Source of the DNA: Hofstenia miamia
Lineage: Eukaryota > Xenacoelomorpha > Acoela
NCBI GenBank assembly: GCA_004352715.1
Contig: SCFE01000104.1
Coordinates: 578,856-642,855, forward strand
Direction: 5' to 3'
Length of the DNA: 64,000 bases
In this document: positions 24,730 to 37,628 of the stretch, piece after piece
Layout of the letters: each line of letters opens with the position of its first letter
Numbering within the stretch: the first letter of the stretch is position 1
Position numbers and translations under genes: made by a program
Notes under the pieces: model-generated
Databases searched by the model: none
What the model saw: the letters and a program-made list of their open reading frames with translations, nothing else
Told to the model about the DNA's origin: nothing

Positions 24730-25794
24730 TTGTACTTCACCTCAGCACTTTAAACATTTATCCAAAAAAAATGATTGAATTCATTATTTTATAAGTGCAA
24801 GGCCAAAAGCTTTCTTCTGATTTCAGTTTTTCATAAACTATCATTGACAAATTACTTACTATGGAACCCTTTGAATTTCTAGATATTACTCTTTATAAAT
24901 TATTTGGATTTTTTAGAACTATAGATGAGGATTGCATGTGAAAATTGAATTATACAGTAATATCTATGCATGTTTTGTTATTTAGTGAGTTAGAATTAAA
25001 AAACTACCTGAAAGTTGGACTCAGGAAAACTACTATCTTTTGTCATTTATAATGCAAATGCATTGCAACCTTAAGCCGTATGTACTATTCTTGCTAAATT
25101 TTCTTACCTCGCCAGTTATCCATTTTTTTCTAGGCTAAAATATTGCTGGGCAAAGTGTAAGTGAATGATCATATCAAAGTAAGAATGTTTATTTCATTCT
25201 AAGATTTGTAATTGATTCATGTAAAGAGATTTGTCTTCATTGTTCTAGTAAAGTATTAAAAAAGTTATAAATTTATGACGTAATACATGTATTTAATTAA
25301 TTATGTTCTGAACACTGCAAACTCAAAATAATTTGTCTATCAAATTTCAATGTCTCATATATCTAATGGTCTTTTCTAAACACAGAAAAGGACTCTTTGA
25401 AGCGCAATTAGCTGAGCGTACTTTTAAGTGTGTTTTTATACTCCGTTGATAGCTTTCCATCTGTTCACTAAAAGCAATCAAAGTTTATGGTTATAAACAT
25501 GTGAGCTTCGCTGATGTTAATACTAAATCAAAATTTACTTGTTCAACTTACTGCAAATTAATTCACAATGGAATGACAATATAGTATCAATTAACTCAAT
25601 GATATTCTCCAGAATCTAAATAGTTGACATCAAATTTTATATCACAAAATTTTCAGTCAATATCTCAGCTCGATTACAATGATTAAGTTCAATAGAGTCA
25701 TTAATTTGAATGCAATGTTCCATATGTTCAATTACCTAGAAGATATTCGAGCAACTATATCAGCCCCACATATATTAATAAATAATCATTGTAC

Positions 25795-26193
25795 ATATAT
25801 ATATATATATATATANNNNNNNNNNNNNNNNNNNNNNNNNNNNNNNNNNNNNNNNNNNNNNNNNNNNNNNNNNNNNNNNNNNNNNNNNNNNNNNNNNNNN
25901 NNNNNNNNNNNNNNNNNNNNNNNNNNNNNNNNNNNNNNNNNNNNNNNNNNNNNNNNNNNNNNNNNNNNNNNNNNNNNNNNNNNNNNNNNNNNNNNNNNNN
26001 NNNNNNNNNNNNNNNNNNNNNNNNNNNNNNNNNNNNNNNNNNNNNNNNNNNNNNNNNNNNNNNNNNNNNNNNNNNNNNNNNNNNNNNNNNNNNNNNNNNN
26101 NNNNNNNNNNNNNNNNNNNNNNNNNNNNNNNNNNNNNNNNNNNNNNNNNNNNNNNNNNNNNNNNNNNNNNNNNNNNNNNNNNNNNNNNNNNNN

Positions 26194-26231
<38 letters not shown>

Positions 26232-26252
26232 CTATATGTACATATATATATA

Positions 26253-26327
<75 letters not shown>
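25795..26327. repeat. Long (AT)n array with a 378-N gap
   Basis: Pure AT on the left, N at 25816-26193, then over 130 bases of AT with a short interrupted block (TGTATCTATATGTAC) near 26227. Confidence 0.95.
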
Positions 26328-26329
<2 letters not shown>

Positions 26330-27734
26330 TGTGTCCCAAAAAAGCGAAGACTTTTTGTTATTAAGTTTTAAGGCCGATTAATTGATTACATATCTATATA
26401 TTTTTGAAATTATTTAGTGCATAGTCATTATCAATTTGGATGTATACGGTAATTTTTTTGCAGTAATGTTTAGATATTTGGGGTGCTAAGCTTTTACCAG
26501 CGCACAGGGCGCTAAATATTAGGCGCATGATGGTATAAATTTTACGTATTGAACAGTTAAACACTTTATTTATACTGGTTTTATTTATTATGTTCTTAGA
26601 GTTTAAGAGTATACATGCATATGAAAATGGTTAATAACAAATGCTTGTAGAACTGCCATATTTAATGTTATCTTTCTTGCCTGCTTTAGATATTGTAATG
26701 TTGCTGCTATTCTAAACACTTTCTTATGACAGAAATCTTGGAAGTTCATAAGTTGATCGACCTGTGCACCCAAATAGTATATTACTTCTGCTTAAGAAAT
26801 TTGTGGGTTGTTTTTATCGATACTCAGCGCTAACTCCTTTTTTAAGTTGTTCAGTCTCGGTAGGAGGAAAAGTTAAGAACTGCGTTTTCCTTAGTAAATT
26901 TGAAAGCAATAGATATAAGTACTTCAGTTCAGTTTATCCAATGGAGAATCCTTGAGCGTTGTTATCCATGCAGTATTTCGATTAGTATAATAGATTGTTC
27001 AGATCCTCACTTACAGGATTTACAGATGATGCTTGTTGACTCTTTATAAAATTTTTTTGCATTCTGTGATTCGAAATATTTGGGTGTTTGTAATGTCTAA
27101 AAAATGCTTTACCTTTTTCAGAAAAATAGCTAAGCCTTTATGTGATAAGTTTAGTCCATCTCGGGCGAAGTATTTCACAATAATAACTCTTTCTTTAAAG
27201 ATACTTATTTTTTCCACCGTCTTTGTTCTTCACTTAGCATATTCAATGGATAGTTAAGCCTAGTAATCACTTTGTTAACACAAGTCTTTGCCTATGGGTG
27301 CTAGTTCCAAAATACATCATCCTTGTTTTAAAATTCACATTGATTAAATCAATCAATTCTAATATATTAATTTGAAGAGTTCTAATTCTTTCTTGATTTA
27401 CAGCATTCCTGGCCTCAATTAGTCAAGAAATGCTGCTTCCCTTTTTAATTTCTATTTTAGGAGGTGCTTACATATCTCAAATAGATCTCTTGTGAATTTA
27501 CCTGTATAGGAGTGGATAAAACAAGATTCGTTTTTTATCAAACACGTACAATTTGCATTTATTAGTAGCTAGTTTCCAATGATTCGCAGTGATTCTCCTT
27601 TCAGGATAACTTTTATTTTTTTTTAAATTGGGGGGGGAGTGGCATGGGCACCGCCTGATTTTCGTTACTCTCACAAATGTTTGATTTTTCGATCAGCTGA
27701 AATGAAGTTGTTTCTAATATTGGTGCGTCTATTA

Positions 27735-27782
27735 CCAGGGGCGCACCCAGCTTTTTTTCTGAGGAGGGGAACTATTCTTTAG

Positions 27783-27814
<32 letters not shown>

Positions 27815-27990
27815 NNNNNNNNNNNNNNNNNNNNNNNNNNNNNNNNNNNNNNNNNNNNNNNNNNNNNNNNNNNNNNNNNNNNNNNNNNNNNNNNNNNNNN
27901 NNNNNNNNNNNNNNNNNNNNNNNNNNNNNNNNNNNNNNNNNNNNNNNNNNNNNNNNNNNNNNNNNNNNNNNNNNNNNNNNNNNNNNNNNN

Positions 27991-28024
<34 letters not shown>

Positions 28025-29768
28025 CATATTTTCATAGATATTCTTACATGCAAAGTAGTTTATAAATTCATTATTCTGAAGATTTTCACTACAACAATGG
28101 AAAAAGCATTGTCAGGGAAATTAAATAGTATACACTTTTTGACATGCTACCCAAAACAGAAAGGTTGATATTAACGAAATTCAACTATTCAATTTAAGGT
28201 TTACTATTTCATATATCTACTTTTTATGTCATTTTTATAATTAAATTTCAACATAGCAAACGTAACCAGCATACTATGAATGTTTGTTAAAAATTACTAA
28301 AACTGAATTTTTTTTCCCTACCCCTATTCAACCATTACTAAGATTGGCTAACACAGACTGATTTCGAACACAGACTGTTGTCCTGTTAACTTATCCTAAT
28401 CTCAATAGGAAAAATTTCCATTTTTTTTGTGGTAGGATGATCTTTAAAAAATTCTTACTTTCTTATTTCTTAGTTATTCCAACCAAAAACTTAGGCCTAA
28501 TTCTTGCAGGCTTGAATCATGCCCAACTCAACTTTTAAGAAAATGTGCTCAATGAAGTTGAAAACTTTAGATTGAATTTTTCAAGAATAGATAATACTGA
28601 TGTACAATTTCAAAACGTTGTTTAAGCAATTGTATAATATTCACTACAACTTTTGTGCAATAGTTTATTTTTTTCAATTTCAGCCCCATCTTTCCAATAA
28701 CTCAGTCGAGCCTCAGCCCACCGCGGCTCCGACTTCAACTCCTGTTAGCAGAAGAGAGAACAGGATCATGCCGTAGTAATACTGTGCGTCCATAAAATAC
28801 CTTTAGTTACATTTTGTAACTTGCCATAATTTGAATTTAATACATTATTTCTCTATTGTTTTTTAGCATTGCTATATAATTCACCATATTTCTCTACAGG
28901 TAAAAAATACAGAAACCGTGTCCAAATTATTTCACATTTTGCAAAATATAATTTAATAGAAAATTTCATTCAAAATTGCTATATTTCTCATTGCTAGTTT
29001 CGCTTTTGGCAACAATTGGAATGAAAATAATAGATAAGAAATCATATCATAAAAACCAAGCATAAAACATAAAAACTTTTTTAAAAGAAAAAACATCATT
29101 GTGAGATAAAAAACAAAATAACGAGTGCTTCATACTTCTGTTAGTACTAAGAAAAATATAAGTTAAATGTTGCCAGAAATCGTAATCACTAAAACAAATT
29201 TGGTTCTGCATAGATACCTTATGTATAAGCTGTGATCATTGTTTAATATCTCTAGGTTTGACATCACAATATGAGGTGTGTGACAGAAAGATAGCAAAAG
29301 TGCGAAATAGGATTAATGTTATGCCTTCAATATATAAAAAAGTGAATTCGGTAGTGGAAGCATAATGTATATTTTGGTCATCAAACTGTGCTGTACACAT
29401 GCAATAGCCAATACTGTATTAATTTACTAGGCAGGACAATAATGATTTTCGAATTGGAACTTTATTATGTTTCACCAAGATTTTCATCCATTAATACTTG
29501 TGAGAACGTTCTTAGTAAACCTAAATAATTGTAAATTATTGGTAATTTTTCTTCTTCTAAAGTATTCAATAGATTAATCGATTTCCAATTATTGTAATAA
29601 TTGCAATATAAATTAATTATTGCTTACCCCTGCAGATAGATTTGAAGAATTGCTTAATATATATGTACTATGTTATCATATCAGCATACATTTCATGAGG
29701 AATGGAAGCATCTGTGCTCTGTTGAAGGGGGATGTTCCCCCAGTTCCCCCCCCTCTGGGTGCGCCTCT
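27735..29768. mobile_element. Candidate non-autonomous DNA transposon with G-rich terminal inverted repeats
   Basis: Left end CCAGGGGCGCACCCAG (27735-27750) followed by GAGGAGGGGAACT is mirrored by the right end AGTTCCCCCCCC...CTGGGTGCGCCTCT (29742-29768). Both are flanked by ATTA (27731-27734 and 29769-29772), a possible target-site duplication, although TCTATTA also matches on both sides so the exact edges are ambiguous. The 2-kb interior has a gapped (AT)n array just inside the left end and no transposase-like frame. A TTA or ATTA duplication would suggest a PIF/Harbinger-type mover, but that is inference. Confidence 0.55.
27785..28021. repeat. (AT)n array with a 176-N gap, inside the candidate TIR element
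   Basis: Lies about 50 bases inside the left terminal repeat at 27735. N at 27815-27990. Confidence 0.95.
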
Positions 29769-30012
29769 ATTACACTGTCAGTTATGGAAATGTTTTCGTT
29801 TATGGCGAAAAATTCAATGTTTGAAATAGAATAAGAGGGAGCTGTTAAATTTTTCCTTATTTAGTTTGGCGAACATTTGCTGCAGACTTGTTTTTGATTT
29901 TGTGTTAAGGAATGATATAACTTTATTTTCTTTTGATATTCCCTTGAAGACTTCAGGTTTCAACTTATCGAAGAACGTATAACAAATGCGACTTTCTCTC
30001 ACGTGTACCATT

Positions 30013-30015
<3 letters not shown>

Positions 30016-30051
<36 letters not shown>
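30016..30051. repeat. (AT)n array
   Basis: Pure TA units, about 18 copies. Confidence 0.9.
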
Positions 30052-30056
<5 letters not shown>

Positions 30057-30589
30057 TTTTAGGTAATATTTGAAAATTTATTACTTACATTCAAAGCATT
30101 TCTCTCTTGTTGTAAAAAGAACTTCATTTTCAAATACTACTCTTGCGCAATTACCCTTTGAAATAGTAAAATATCATGAAAGTACATCTTTTACATGTAA
30201 TTAGATAAATAATTCGTTTTTTGCAATGAACATAAATAAATACTTTTACTGAACTCATACTGAAGTATTACTAATCTTTGACGATTTTAAGATTCAAGTT
30301 TGTATTTTAATCAAAACTATTTCTATATCATTAATAACTATCAATGTCCAATTGAAAATTTTTGCAAAAAAATTTGATTTACTAGAAACCCAACACTATG
30401 ATAGAAGCCCCCCCCCTCTACCCTCCGTTTTTCAAACATATATTGTATTTGTGATATTGTTTAACTAAACAAGCTTTCTAATTGAAGGCTATGACTATCC
30501 CGCTTACATAGCATTGAATTCGTCGAGCTATCCCAACCTAATAAATCATTTAAGTTATGTGAGAGGAGTTATAAGTTATAAGCTGCTTT

Positions 30590-30930
30590 CTTAGACATTT
30601 TTGAACAATTTCCTGGAATAGCCTTTTATTGTTTATTAAAAGCCTTTGATATGGGCACTTCTATGGGTTTGCGTGGGCTCATGTAATGATGGAGATTTAT
30701 GCTAAAAGCTATTTCAATGGGAAATCCGATTTTTGTAAAACATTCAAATTTTTCTGATACTTAATTTTCAGATAATGTAAAAAACAGCTGACCTGAAGTA
30801 TTTCGTTTTCTGAAAAAAAGTGTGAACTCCGTTCAGACTCTGTTTTGAGAATTCTAAGTATCTTCATTAGCTCGTAAGCGCTTAAAAAATTTTGAGGATA
30901 CCATCACAGATTTCTAGGATAATTTGTGTT
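30590..30930 (+). repeat. Dispersed repeat A, copy 4
   Basis: More diverged plus-strand copy. It shares CTTCTATGGGTTTG, TGATGGAGATTTATGCTAAAA and CAATGGGAAATCCGATTTT with the middle of copy 3, and ATTAGCTCGTAAGCGCTTAA then TTTGAGGATACCATCACAGA with its end. Confidence 0.65.
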
Positions 30931-31930
30931 TGCAAATAATTGTTACTCTAAAATTGCGTCCAACCCATTCAGTAATGAAACTGTTTTCAGATCATTTTCC
31001 TACACAAGAAGGAATTCTTTCGAAAATATGCTTTTTCTATTATCCTCATCTACAAACATAAGAAGTGTGGTGTCATGTCCCATTTTTAAAGTTCCAAGGA
31101 AAAATGTCTGGATAATTCAGTAAAAAATTTCAAATTTCATTTGCAATTGGATTCCAAAGATTTTGTAAGTAATTGCCAAATAATAGTCAAATTTTTCACA
31201 CAGATTTACACTTTCCAAAATTGTGCCAACAATTTGACAAGCATTTTAAATATATGGCAAATATTTCTCATAATTTTCAAATGTTTTTTGAACGATTTTA
31301 CAAATTTCTAAGAATTTATCAAACACTATCTAATAGAATTTATGTGAAATTTTATATTACAATAAAGCATAATTACTTAAAAGTTTAGAAAAGCAGATGA
31401 CAGCTACAGTATAGCACCAAAACTGATTGAGTATTTGTCTGAGACCGTCAATAGTTTTTAAATGGCAACAAGTGTTGACGTACCAGTCAACATTGTAATT
31501 TTACACTTAATGAAACTTTGGCAATTGTATATGTTCCATAGTAATGTGCTTTACAACTATGCAATATAGTTTTAAAATGTGCAATTCGATTAGATTTTAT
31601 AATCATTTAAGGTATGGAAATAAGATTTAAAAACGATAATTTTTTTTGCCCTTGGTTTTACAGGTATAGTTTCATAGATAAACCAAGTCCATAGAATGTA
31701 GGACATTGAAAATTTTTAAAATTGTTCCAAAAAATTTTCTATAAATTACAAATAACTTCATGAGCTAATATTTCTGTTTAATATTCAGAAAATAATATAA
31801 ATATTTCTTATATTTGTTTTTTAAAATTATATTGATTACTACCAACCAAAAATGACATATAATATTGTTTAAGTCTATACCAAAATTTGATTGTTCTTTG
31901 TAGACTTCTATTTCTTTAATAAATGCTAAA

Positions 31931-31932
<2 letters not shown>

Positions 31933-31967
<35 letters not shown>
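31933..31967. repeat. (AT)n array
   Basis: Pure AT units, about 17 copies. Confidence 0.9.
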
Positions 31968-31971
<4 letters not shown>

Positions 31972-33470
31972 TATAAACTGTTTTCAAGTTTAAACAATGA
32001 AAATTTAAGACTAAAAAACATTCAGCATAGTTTGCTGTACATGCATATTATTTATATTAATATAATAAACTGTCAAGAAAAAACAACACCTTGTACATAT
32101 TAGAATAATTTGACAATTATTGGAAAAATTTTGTCCAAATATTTGGAAATTACTCTTCAAATTTTCCAGATGAGCAGGGTCAATAGTTGGTTACTTTGAT
32201 CAGACCTGTGTTGCATATACATGTATAATAATAATTAACATAGTTGTTGACCAATTCAAAATTGAATTGTCATAGACACTTATTTGCAGATTATTATTTG
32301 AAGCAGTCACATATTTCTATTTTTTCTCTGTACCCATTAATCTGAGACCCTCTCAACATTTGTAGATTATCACTTTGTTGGAAGTTTAAGCAACTTGTGC
32401 TTATTAGGGTACATCGTAATAAATCTTGAGTAATTGTTAATTGCAAACTACGATTTAGCCATTGTTGATCAAACGAAGGTAAAAATACTCATAAAGAGAA
32501 TCTTAGTAAAAAACAATTGTGTAGAAAAACGCACACTTATGAACCGAAAAAAGAAAAATCACGAATAAGTCTTTCTTGAGACAAAGTCATATGATTCAGA
32601 AGAAGAACGTTCAACGTATTTCCGTCAAATGTCGAATCGAATTATTCAAGTACGTTTCTTACAAACGTTTCACTTTTTTGATGAATAATTTATGCTGTAT
32701 TTTAATGGAACTATCTACATGCATATAGAAGGATAAAAGGTTTTTTAGACATCGCTGTGAATTAATTCAAAAGTGAGTTTCTAGAGATAAATTGAAAGTC
32801 AGAAATCTTCCACTGTATAATAAAGATGATATTCCAGTTTCGAAATGTCCGGATTGACTTTATTCAAAATAATTATTTCCAACCGTTTTGATACTGTTTT
32901 CTGCCTTTGAGTTGAAAAATGAGTCGACTGTATTTTTTCTCATGTAACCAATTTTTTTCCAATTTATAAGCCTCATTCTCTTGAATGACACTCAAGATCT
33001 GATGGTAGCCTATTCTTCTATTGTATTGAGAGAATTTTGTGAACTCCGTAGAATGCGGATTATTCGAATCGCTGAATGCTTACTTTTCTTGCAATTGATC
33101 TAATTTTCATATGGTCACAACGTGACTCCTTCACTTGGATGCTTCTTTTGAGTTGGTTATTAAAAATACTCGAGTATCTAAATACCTGTGATTCAGACTT
33201 GATTTATCACAGTCGGCCAGTTAACTACTAAATATGATAGTTATGGTTAAGCCCTTCTTGTAATTTGGCATTGCTTTAGCTTTGTTCAAACTGTGGTTGC
33301 TGCTACGCAAACATCGGGTCAAACTTTAGACCTTAATCTTCATGAGAATGACAGATTATTGACAATGCTAATGATAGTTGTGATCTGCGTGTACTACTAT
33401 TAAGTTCTTTCGTAAGATGGTTATGTATGATATTTCTAAATTGCCGCAATACTGGCTTATTGCATTAATT

Positions 33471-33471
33471 A

Positions 33472-33515
<44 letters not shown>

Positions 33516-33520
33516 AACAT
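33471..33520. repeat. (AT)n array with two ATTATA breaks
   Basis: TATATATTATATATAT pattern, so nearly palindromic as well as repetitive. Confidence 0.9.
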
Positions 33521-34739
33521 ACATATATAATTAAAAACATACCATGGTTATATTTATTATATGAAATTTTTAGTAGTTGCTAGGTAAAGGGGAATGGATT
33601 TCTAAATTTTGACTTTATTAACTTATGATAGACCTAGTAATTACAAATAGGCGCTAATTTTATTAAAAATTTGGGTCTGACAAAGAGAAGAAAATTTTTA
33701 ACTGTACCAAACAAGAAGCATATTTAACATCAAAATGCAAGAAACAAGTGCAACCTTACAGAAATATTACATATCAGCAGTTCATTAAAACTGCAATGGA
33801 TCTTTCGATCTTGATCGTAAATGAAAATGATTGAAATTTCATAATAATGACAATTGACTTACAAAAAAATAAATGCTCTGAATTTGCTCTTTATAAAATC
33901 TGAAATCCCTGCGCGGGTGTGCGTGCGGGTTGGATACAGTTATTAAAAATTTTGGTGAGAGTAGGTGTGGGTTTGGCAAACACTTTCAAAAGTGTAATGT
34001 AAAGCAGCGCAAATAGACGGGTCTAAAATTAACGTCAATTCGAAGTGTTTTATGATTTGCGTACATACTACTCTAGTTAATAAGTGGATTGATTGTAGTA
34101 CGACATATAAAATTTTGATAAATTTATCCTAGTACTATTTAGTCGTCCATCAATCCTGCAAAGCTGAAGTGTATGCTCCCATTCTTATAAATATTACCAA
34201 TTCGAATCATTTAGTTAATCGTAAATGCGTTTCAAGCCTAAATTCGTTGTCAGACAACTCTTTTGATGTCTTTAATAAATGGTATAACTTACTGATTTCA
34301 CTTGTTTCAGTTGAAAGCAGTATTCGGTATTACTTATAATAGAAGGCTTTTGGCTAGACCTGATGGGAACCTAGGTGTTTATCTTTTCTCTAAAGGCCTT
34401 CATTTTTTACTCAGTAACAAAAAACATTATTATTATTCGTTCCTTTTGAGAATTTGAGCATCCATGGAAGGTTTTCCTTAGGAATATCTAGAAATGTTGC
34501 TATCTATACTACCACTTCTCCCCAGGGCCGGTCTTAGCCTGTGTGGATGCCGAATCAAAATATGAGTGATAATTAAACTGAAGAAGTAATGATAACAATA
34601 TCCATTTTACTATAATGTTTGTTTAGTGCCTTTACTTATTTTTTGTAAAACTGCATAGATCTGTGCTTGCATGTGCTTAATATTAGGAAAAAAATATAGC
34701 ATGCAAAAAAATATAAATACATATATACGCTATTACAAA

Positions 34740-34990
34740 CATATTAAGCATTTTAAAGACAATTATATATTTTTGGAACACATTTAGTATTTTAAAGTAT
34801 AATTAAGAAACTTTAAGTAAACTAAATGTTTGTAGAACAACATTAAACTTTAAAATACAATTAAGACGCCTTAGAGCGAAACAGTGTTTTGAAAACACAA
34901 ATAATACCTTAAAGTGACCTTAAAGATACTTTTAAGGAGAATCATTGCTTAAGGAACTTTAAAATATAAACAATACCAAGTTTTACTACT
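34740..34990. repeat. Degenerate internal repetition of TTTAAAG/TTAAG words
   Basis: ACATTTTAAAG, CATTTAGTATTTTAAAGTA, AACATTAAACTTTAAAATA and CCTTAAAGTGACCTTAAAGA recur in both orientations at roughly 30-60 base spacing. Looks like an old minisatellite or simply biased sequence. It runs up to the (ATT)n array at 35007. Confidence 0.4.
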
Positions 34991-35006
34991 TCCTTTGTAA
35001 TGACAC

Positions 35007-35044
<38 letters not shown>
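35007..35044. repeat. (ATT)n microsatellite, possible LINE 3' tail
   Basis: About 12 ATT units. On the minus strand it follows a segment reading CTATGAAAGAT, which could be the end of the LINE 3' UTR. Confidence 0.85.
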
Positions 35045-35045
<1 letters not shown>

Positions 35046-35255
35046 CTTTCATAGACAATGCATATTTAATGACAATAATACACTACACTCCTTCGAAAAT
35101 TTCGTGTGATCCTAGATAATGTACACACACAAATCCCCAACAAACACACACCACAGAATTATATTATATATGTATATTTTACTATTATTTTGTAAATAGT
35201 TTTCAGTTTATAATCTTGTACCAAAGATTTTTTAATCAGTAAATTGCTTTTGACT

Positions 35256-35256
35256 C

Positions 35257-35311
<55 letters not shown>
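35256..35311. repeat. (TTA)n microsatellite next to the LINE stop codon
   Basis: About 18 uninterrupted TTA units on the plus strand, starting about 30 bases after the LINE reading frame ends on the minus strand. Likely an internal or old 3' tail. Confidence 0.9.
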
Positions 35312-37443
35312 TTCTCACAGCTTCATGCTGGTATCCCTCTCAGCTCGGGGAACTCACCAGTTCCCAGGGAGTCTGAGAGCTTTCCTCAGGACTCTAGCTG
35401 TTCCTAACAATGCTGCCTTCTGTGGTACTGCTCCTCCCCACTTTGGTACTCCCAACTCCTCCAAGTATCTCTTATGCTTCTTACTCACTGCTCCTAGTGC
35501 TCCTACAACTACCGGGACTACGTCAACTTTCCTTAACTTTCACAGGCTTTCTATTTCCTCTGCCAACTCTCTGTACTTGTCTATCTTACCTTCTTAGATG
35601 TAGTTTTTTATTAATTATAATTATATTCCTGGATCTTCACACCGTGATGTTAGATGATTTACTGTTTCCCCTTTTTGTACTTGACGATTACATCAACAAT
35701 TCTATACATTAGCATTTTCACCAAGTTTGCCTTAATTAAAAGAATTCTGGTGTCATTGCCGATGTTACAGATTTCTTACTCTGACAATGTTAGTCATGCA
35801 TTGCCTTTTGCAATCACAGATTTTTTTTTGCCATTACCCTACTCTAGGGTGCTATCTTCCTTGCAATTTCTGCTTGAAACCATTTGAATCCCTTATAGCC
35901 CTAATACTTCTGCATCTACGGCTTCCTCAACCCTTAGTAGTACTTGAAAAATATTTCAAATTTTTGCAGACAAATGAGATGCTTGTTATAGACAAGGAAT
36001 ACCTTAGTTCAAAGTTTTTAAGAAATTACCTTTCTAAAAATCAATTAAAATTTAAATTTATATTCATCGAAATATAGTCACAATTTTTTAAGTACATACT
36101 GGCAGTATATAATTTTAAATCGGTAATGTAGAAAATAATTAGTTCCCAGTAACTGTCAAGTTTACTTGAACCTTGCTTAAATGATTTTGCAAAACGGAAT
36201 AAGATAGAATGCTAGTCTTTATACTAACAATAAAATAATGTCATCCAATGATAAATTCTTTTCTTAATCCAATAATTCTACTATTTTAGTAGCACATTTT
36301 AATGCATTTCTTCTATAAATTTAGTGATTAATAAACTATTGCTTGTAATTTTTCACAAAAAAAATAAATTTCTATTGCACCTCCACAAATGTGCTTAATT
36401 TCTAAGAGTGGTATCAACAAATTCAAATCTTGAGAAGATGCGAATAAGAATAGACAATATTACTGTATCCAAACAGAAATTCAGATAAATTTGAAAATAT
36501 TATAGGGCTTCCTTTAGGCTAACGCTTCTGTAATATTTTTTAGTGAATTCGGAAATCCCATTACAAAATTATATTGCAATGAATGTATGCTTAGCATTAA
36601 GAAAACTTGATGTCATTATGACTACTTAAAGATTTTCTCAAGTATGTTTACTCAGACAATGTCATTTAACCATGTATCACAATTCTTGTATTAACTAAAG
36701 TGAGCCATCAAATAAAATTTTTTGAAATATCTGATTACATGTAAATTGGAAAGAGTAAAAAAGCTTCAAATATAGCCTCCAAATCTAGTTTACAGTTAGT
36801 AGTATTTGGGTGCTTTAAAATTATCAAACCTAATTATTGTTCTTCTTAAGCATTATAATAAACCTTATAAGTTTATTAAATTTCCATATTTAGAAACTAT
36901 AGCTAGTATTATAGATGTCCTTACAAACCATTTAGTTTTTAACAGAGTGCTCTAGTTTGGCAATACAGTAAAAAATCATAAAAATCTGGTATTACTTAAA
37001 TTGTTGATAATTGGAATAAACGTTTTATGATTTTGATATGACAATAAATCTTTGCATAAGGTCATAAATATTCTTGCAAAATATTTGATACAAGACAATA
37101 GTTCTGAATTATAAATATTAAGGTAGACCCCAAATCCTATTTAATGAGTACTTAATATCAAAATTATTGTGTATTTTATTGGAGATAAAATTTTAATATA
37201 AAAAACAAATTTGATTTCTATATTTTTCAATAGTTTATTATAAAGTAATTATATAAAATGTAGGCAATATAAAATGCTATTTTAATCAATTCTTGATTTA
37301 TCTTTTTATCATATTAAACAATTTTGCTTGAATCGGTATGTGAAAGTTGATTTTTGCAAATCTACTTTAAATGGGAATAGTTTATCAAAAACCTTCGAAT
37401 TATAAAACAGTTATTGTTTGTGATCGGTTGTGTATCGGAAAAA

Positions 37444-37465
37444 ATGTTTCGGGCATTTAGCAACA
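37444..37465 (+). repeat. Extra copy of the Tc1-like terminal repeat
   Basis: ATGTTTCGGGCA recurs here, 185 bases outside the inner left end at 37629, and it matches the right end (38638) for 12 of 12 bases, better than the inner one does. Either the element has long nested ends or a related element inserted nearby. Confidence 0.5.
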
Positions 37466-37628
37466 GAATTGATACATTACATAAAGTGTACAATAAGAAA
37501 ATTATATTAAATTTTCATTTTTAAGATAATATCTAATATTTAAGATGTATTTTAAAGAAGCTTCTTTGCCTTAAAATAAAATACATTAATGGTACACTAA
37601 ATATTGTATAGCAATAACTAATATTAAA

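Larger units (their letters stand above)
31000..34739. other. Non-coding AT-rich stretch
   Basis: Two (AT)n arrays only. CAGGGCCGGTCTTAG near 34523 looks like a transposon end but no partner was found. Confidence 0.5.
35007..35930 (-). mobile_element. 3' end of a second non-LTR retrotransposon (LINE) with (AAT)n tails
   Basis: Minus-strand reading of about 35590-35354 gives DKYRELAEEIESL, one stop (TGG to TGA), KLRKVDVVPVVVGALGAVSK, then QKAALLGTARVLRKAL and a TGA at 35356-35354. This VPVVVGALGAVxK...LQKxxLLGTARILRKVL ending is familiar as the C-terminus of a widespread invertebrate LINE reverse transcriptase polyprotein. Further upstream (about 35640-35690) ETVNHLTSRCE-like residues, the usual zinc-knuckle HIxxGC area, appear in a shifted frame. 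After the stop come an (AAT)n array (35256-35311), about 210 bases of possible 3' UTR, and a second (AAT)n array (35007-35044) that may be the true 3' tail. The block is visibly GC-richer than its surroundings. The 5' limit is uncertain because of frameshifts. Confidence 0.75.

Noticed and set aside
34520-34545. CAGGGCCGGTCTTAG as a transposon terminus
   Set aside because: Single end only; insufficient to call an element.
34740-34990. CRISPR-like spaced repeats
   Set aside because: Words vary in sequence, spacing and orientation; this is an animal genome and no true array exists in the window.
35410-36077. Overlapping plus-strand frames of about 77-100 codons
   Set aside because: They are antisense shadows of the LINE coding on the minus strand or of its upstream remains.
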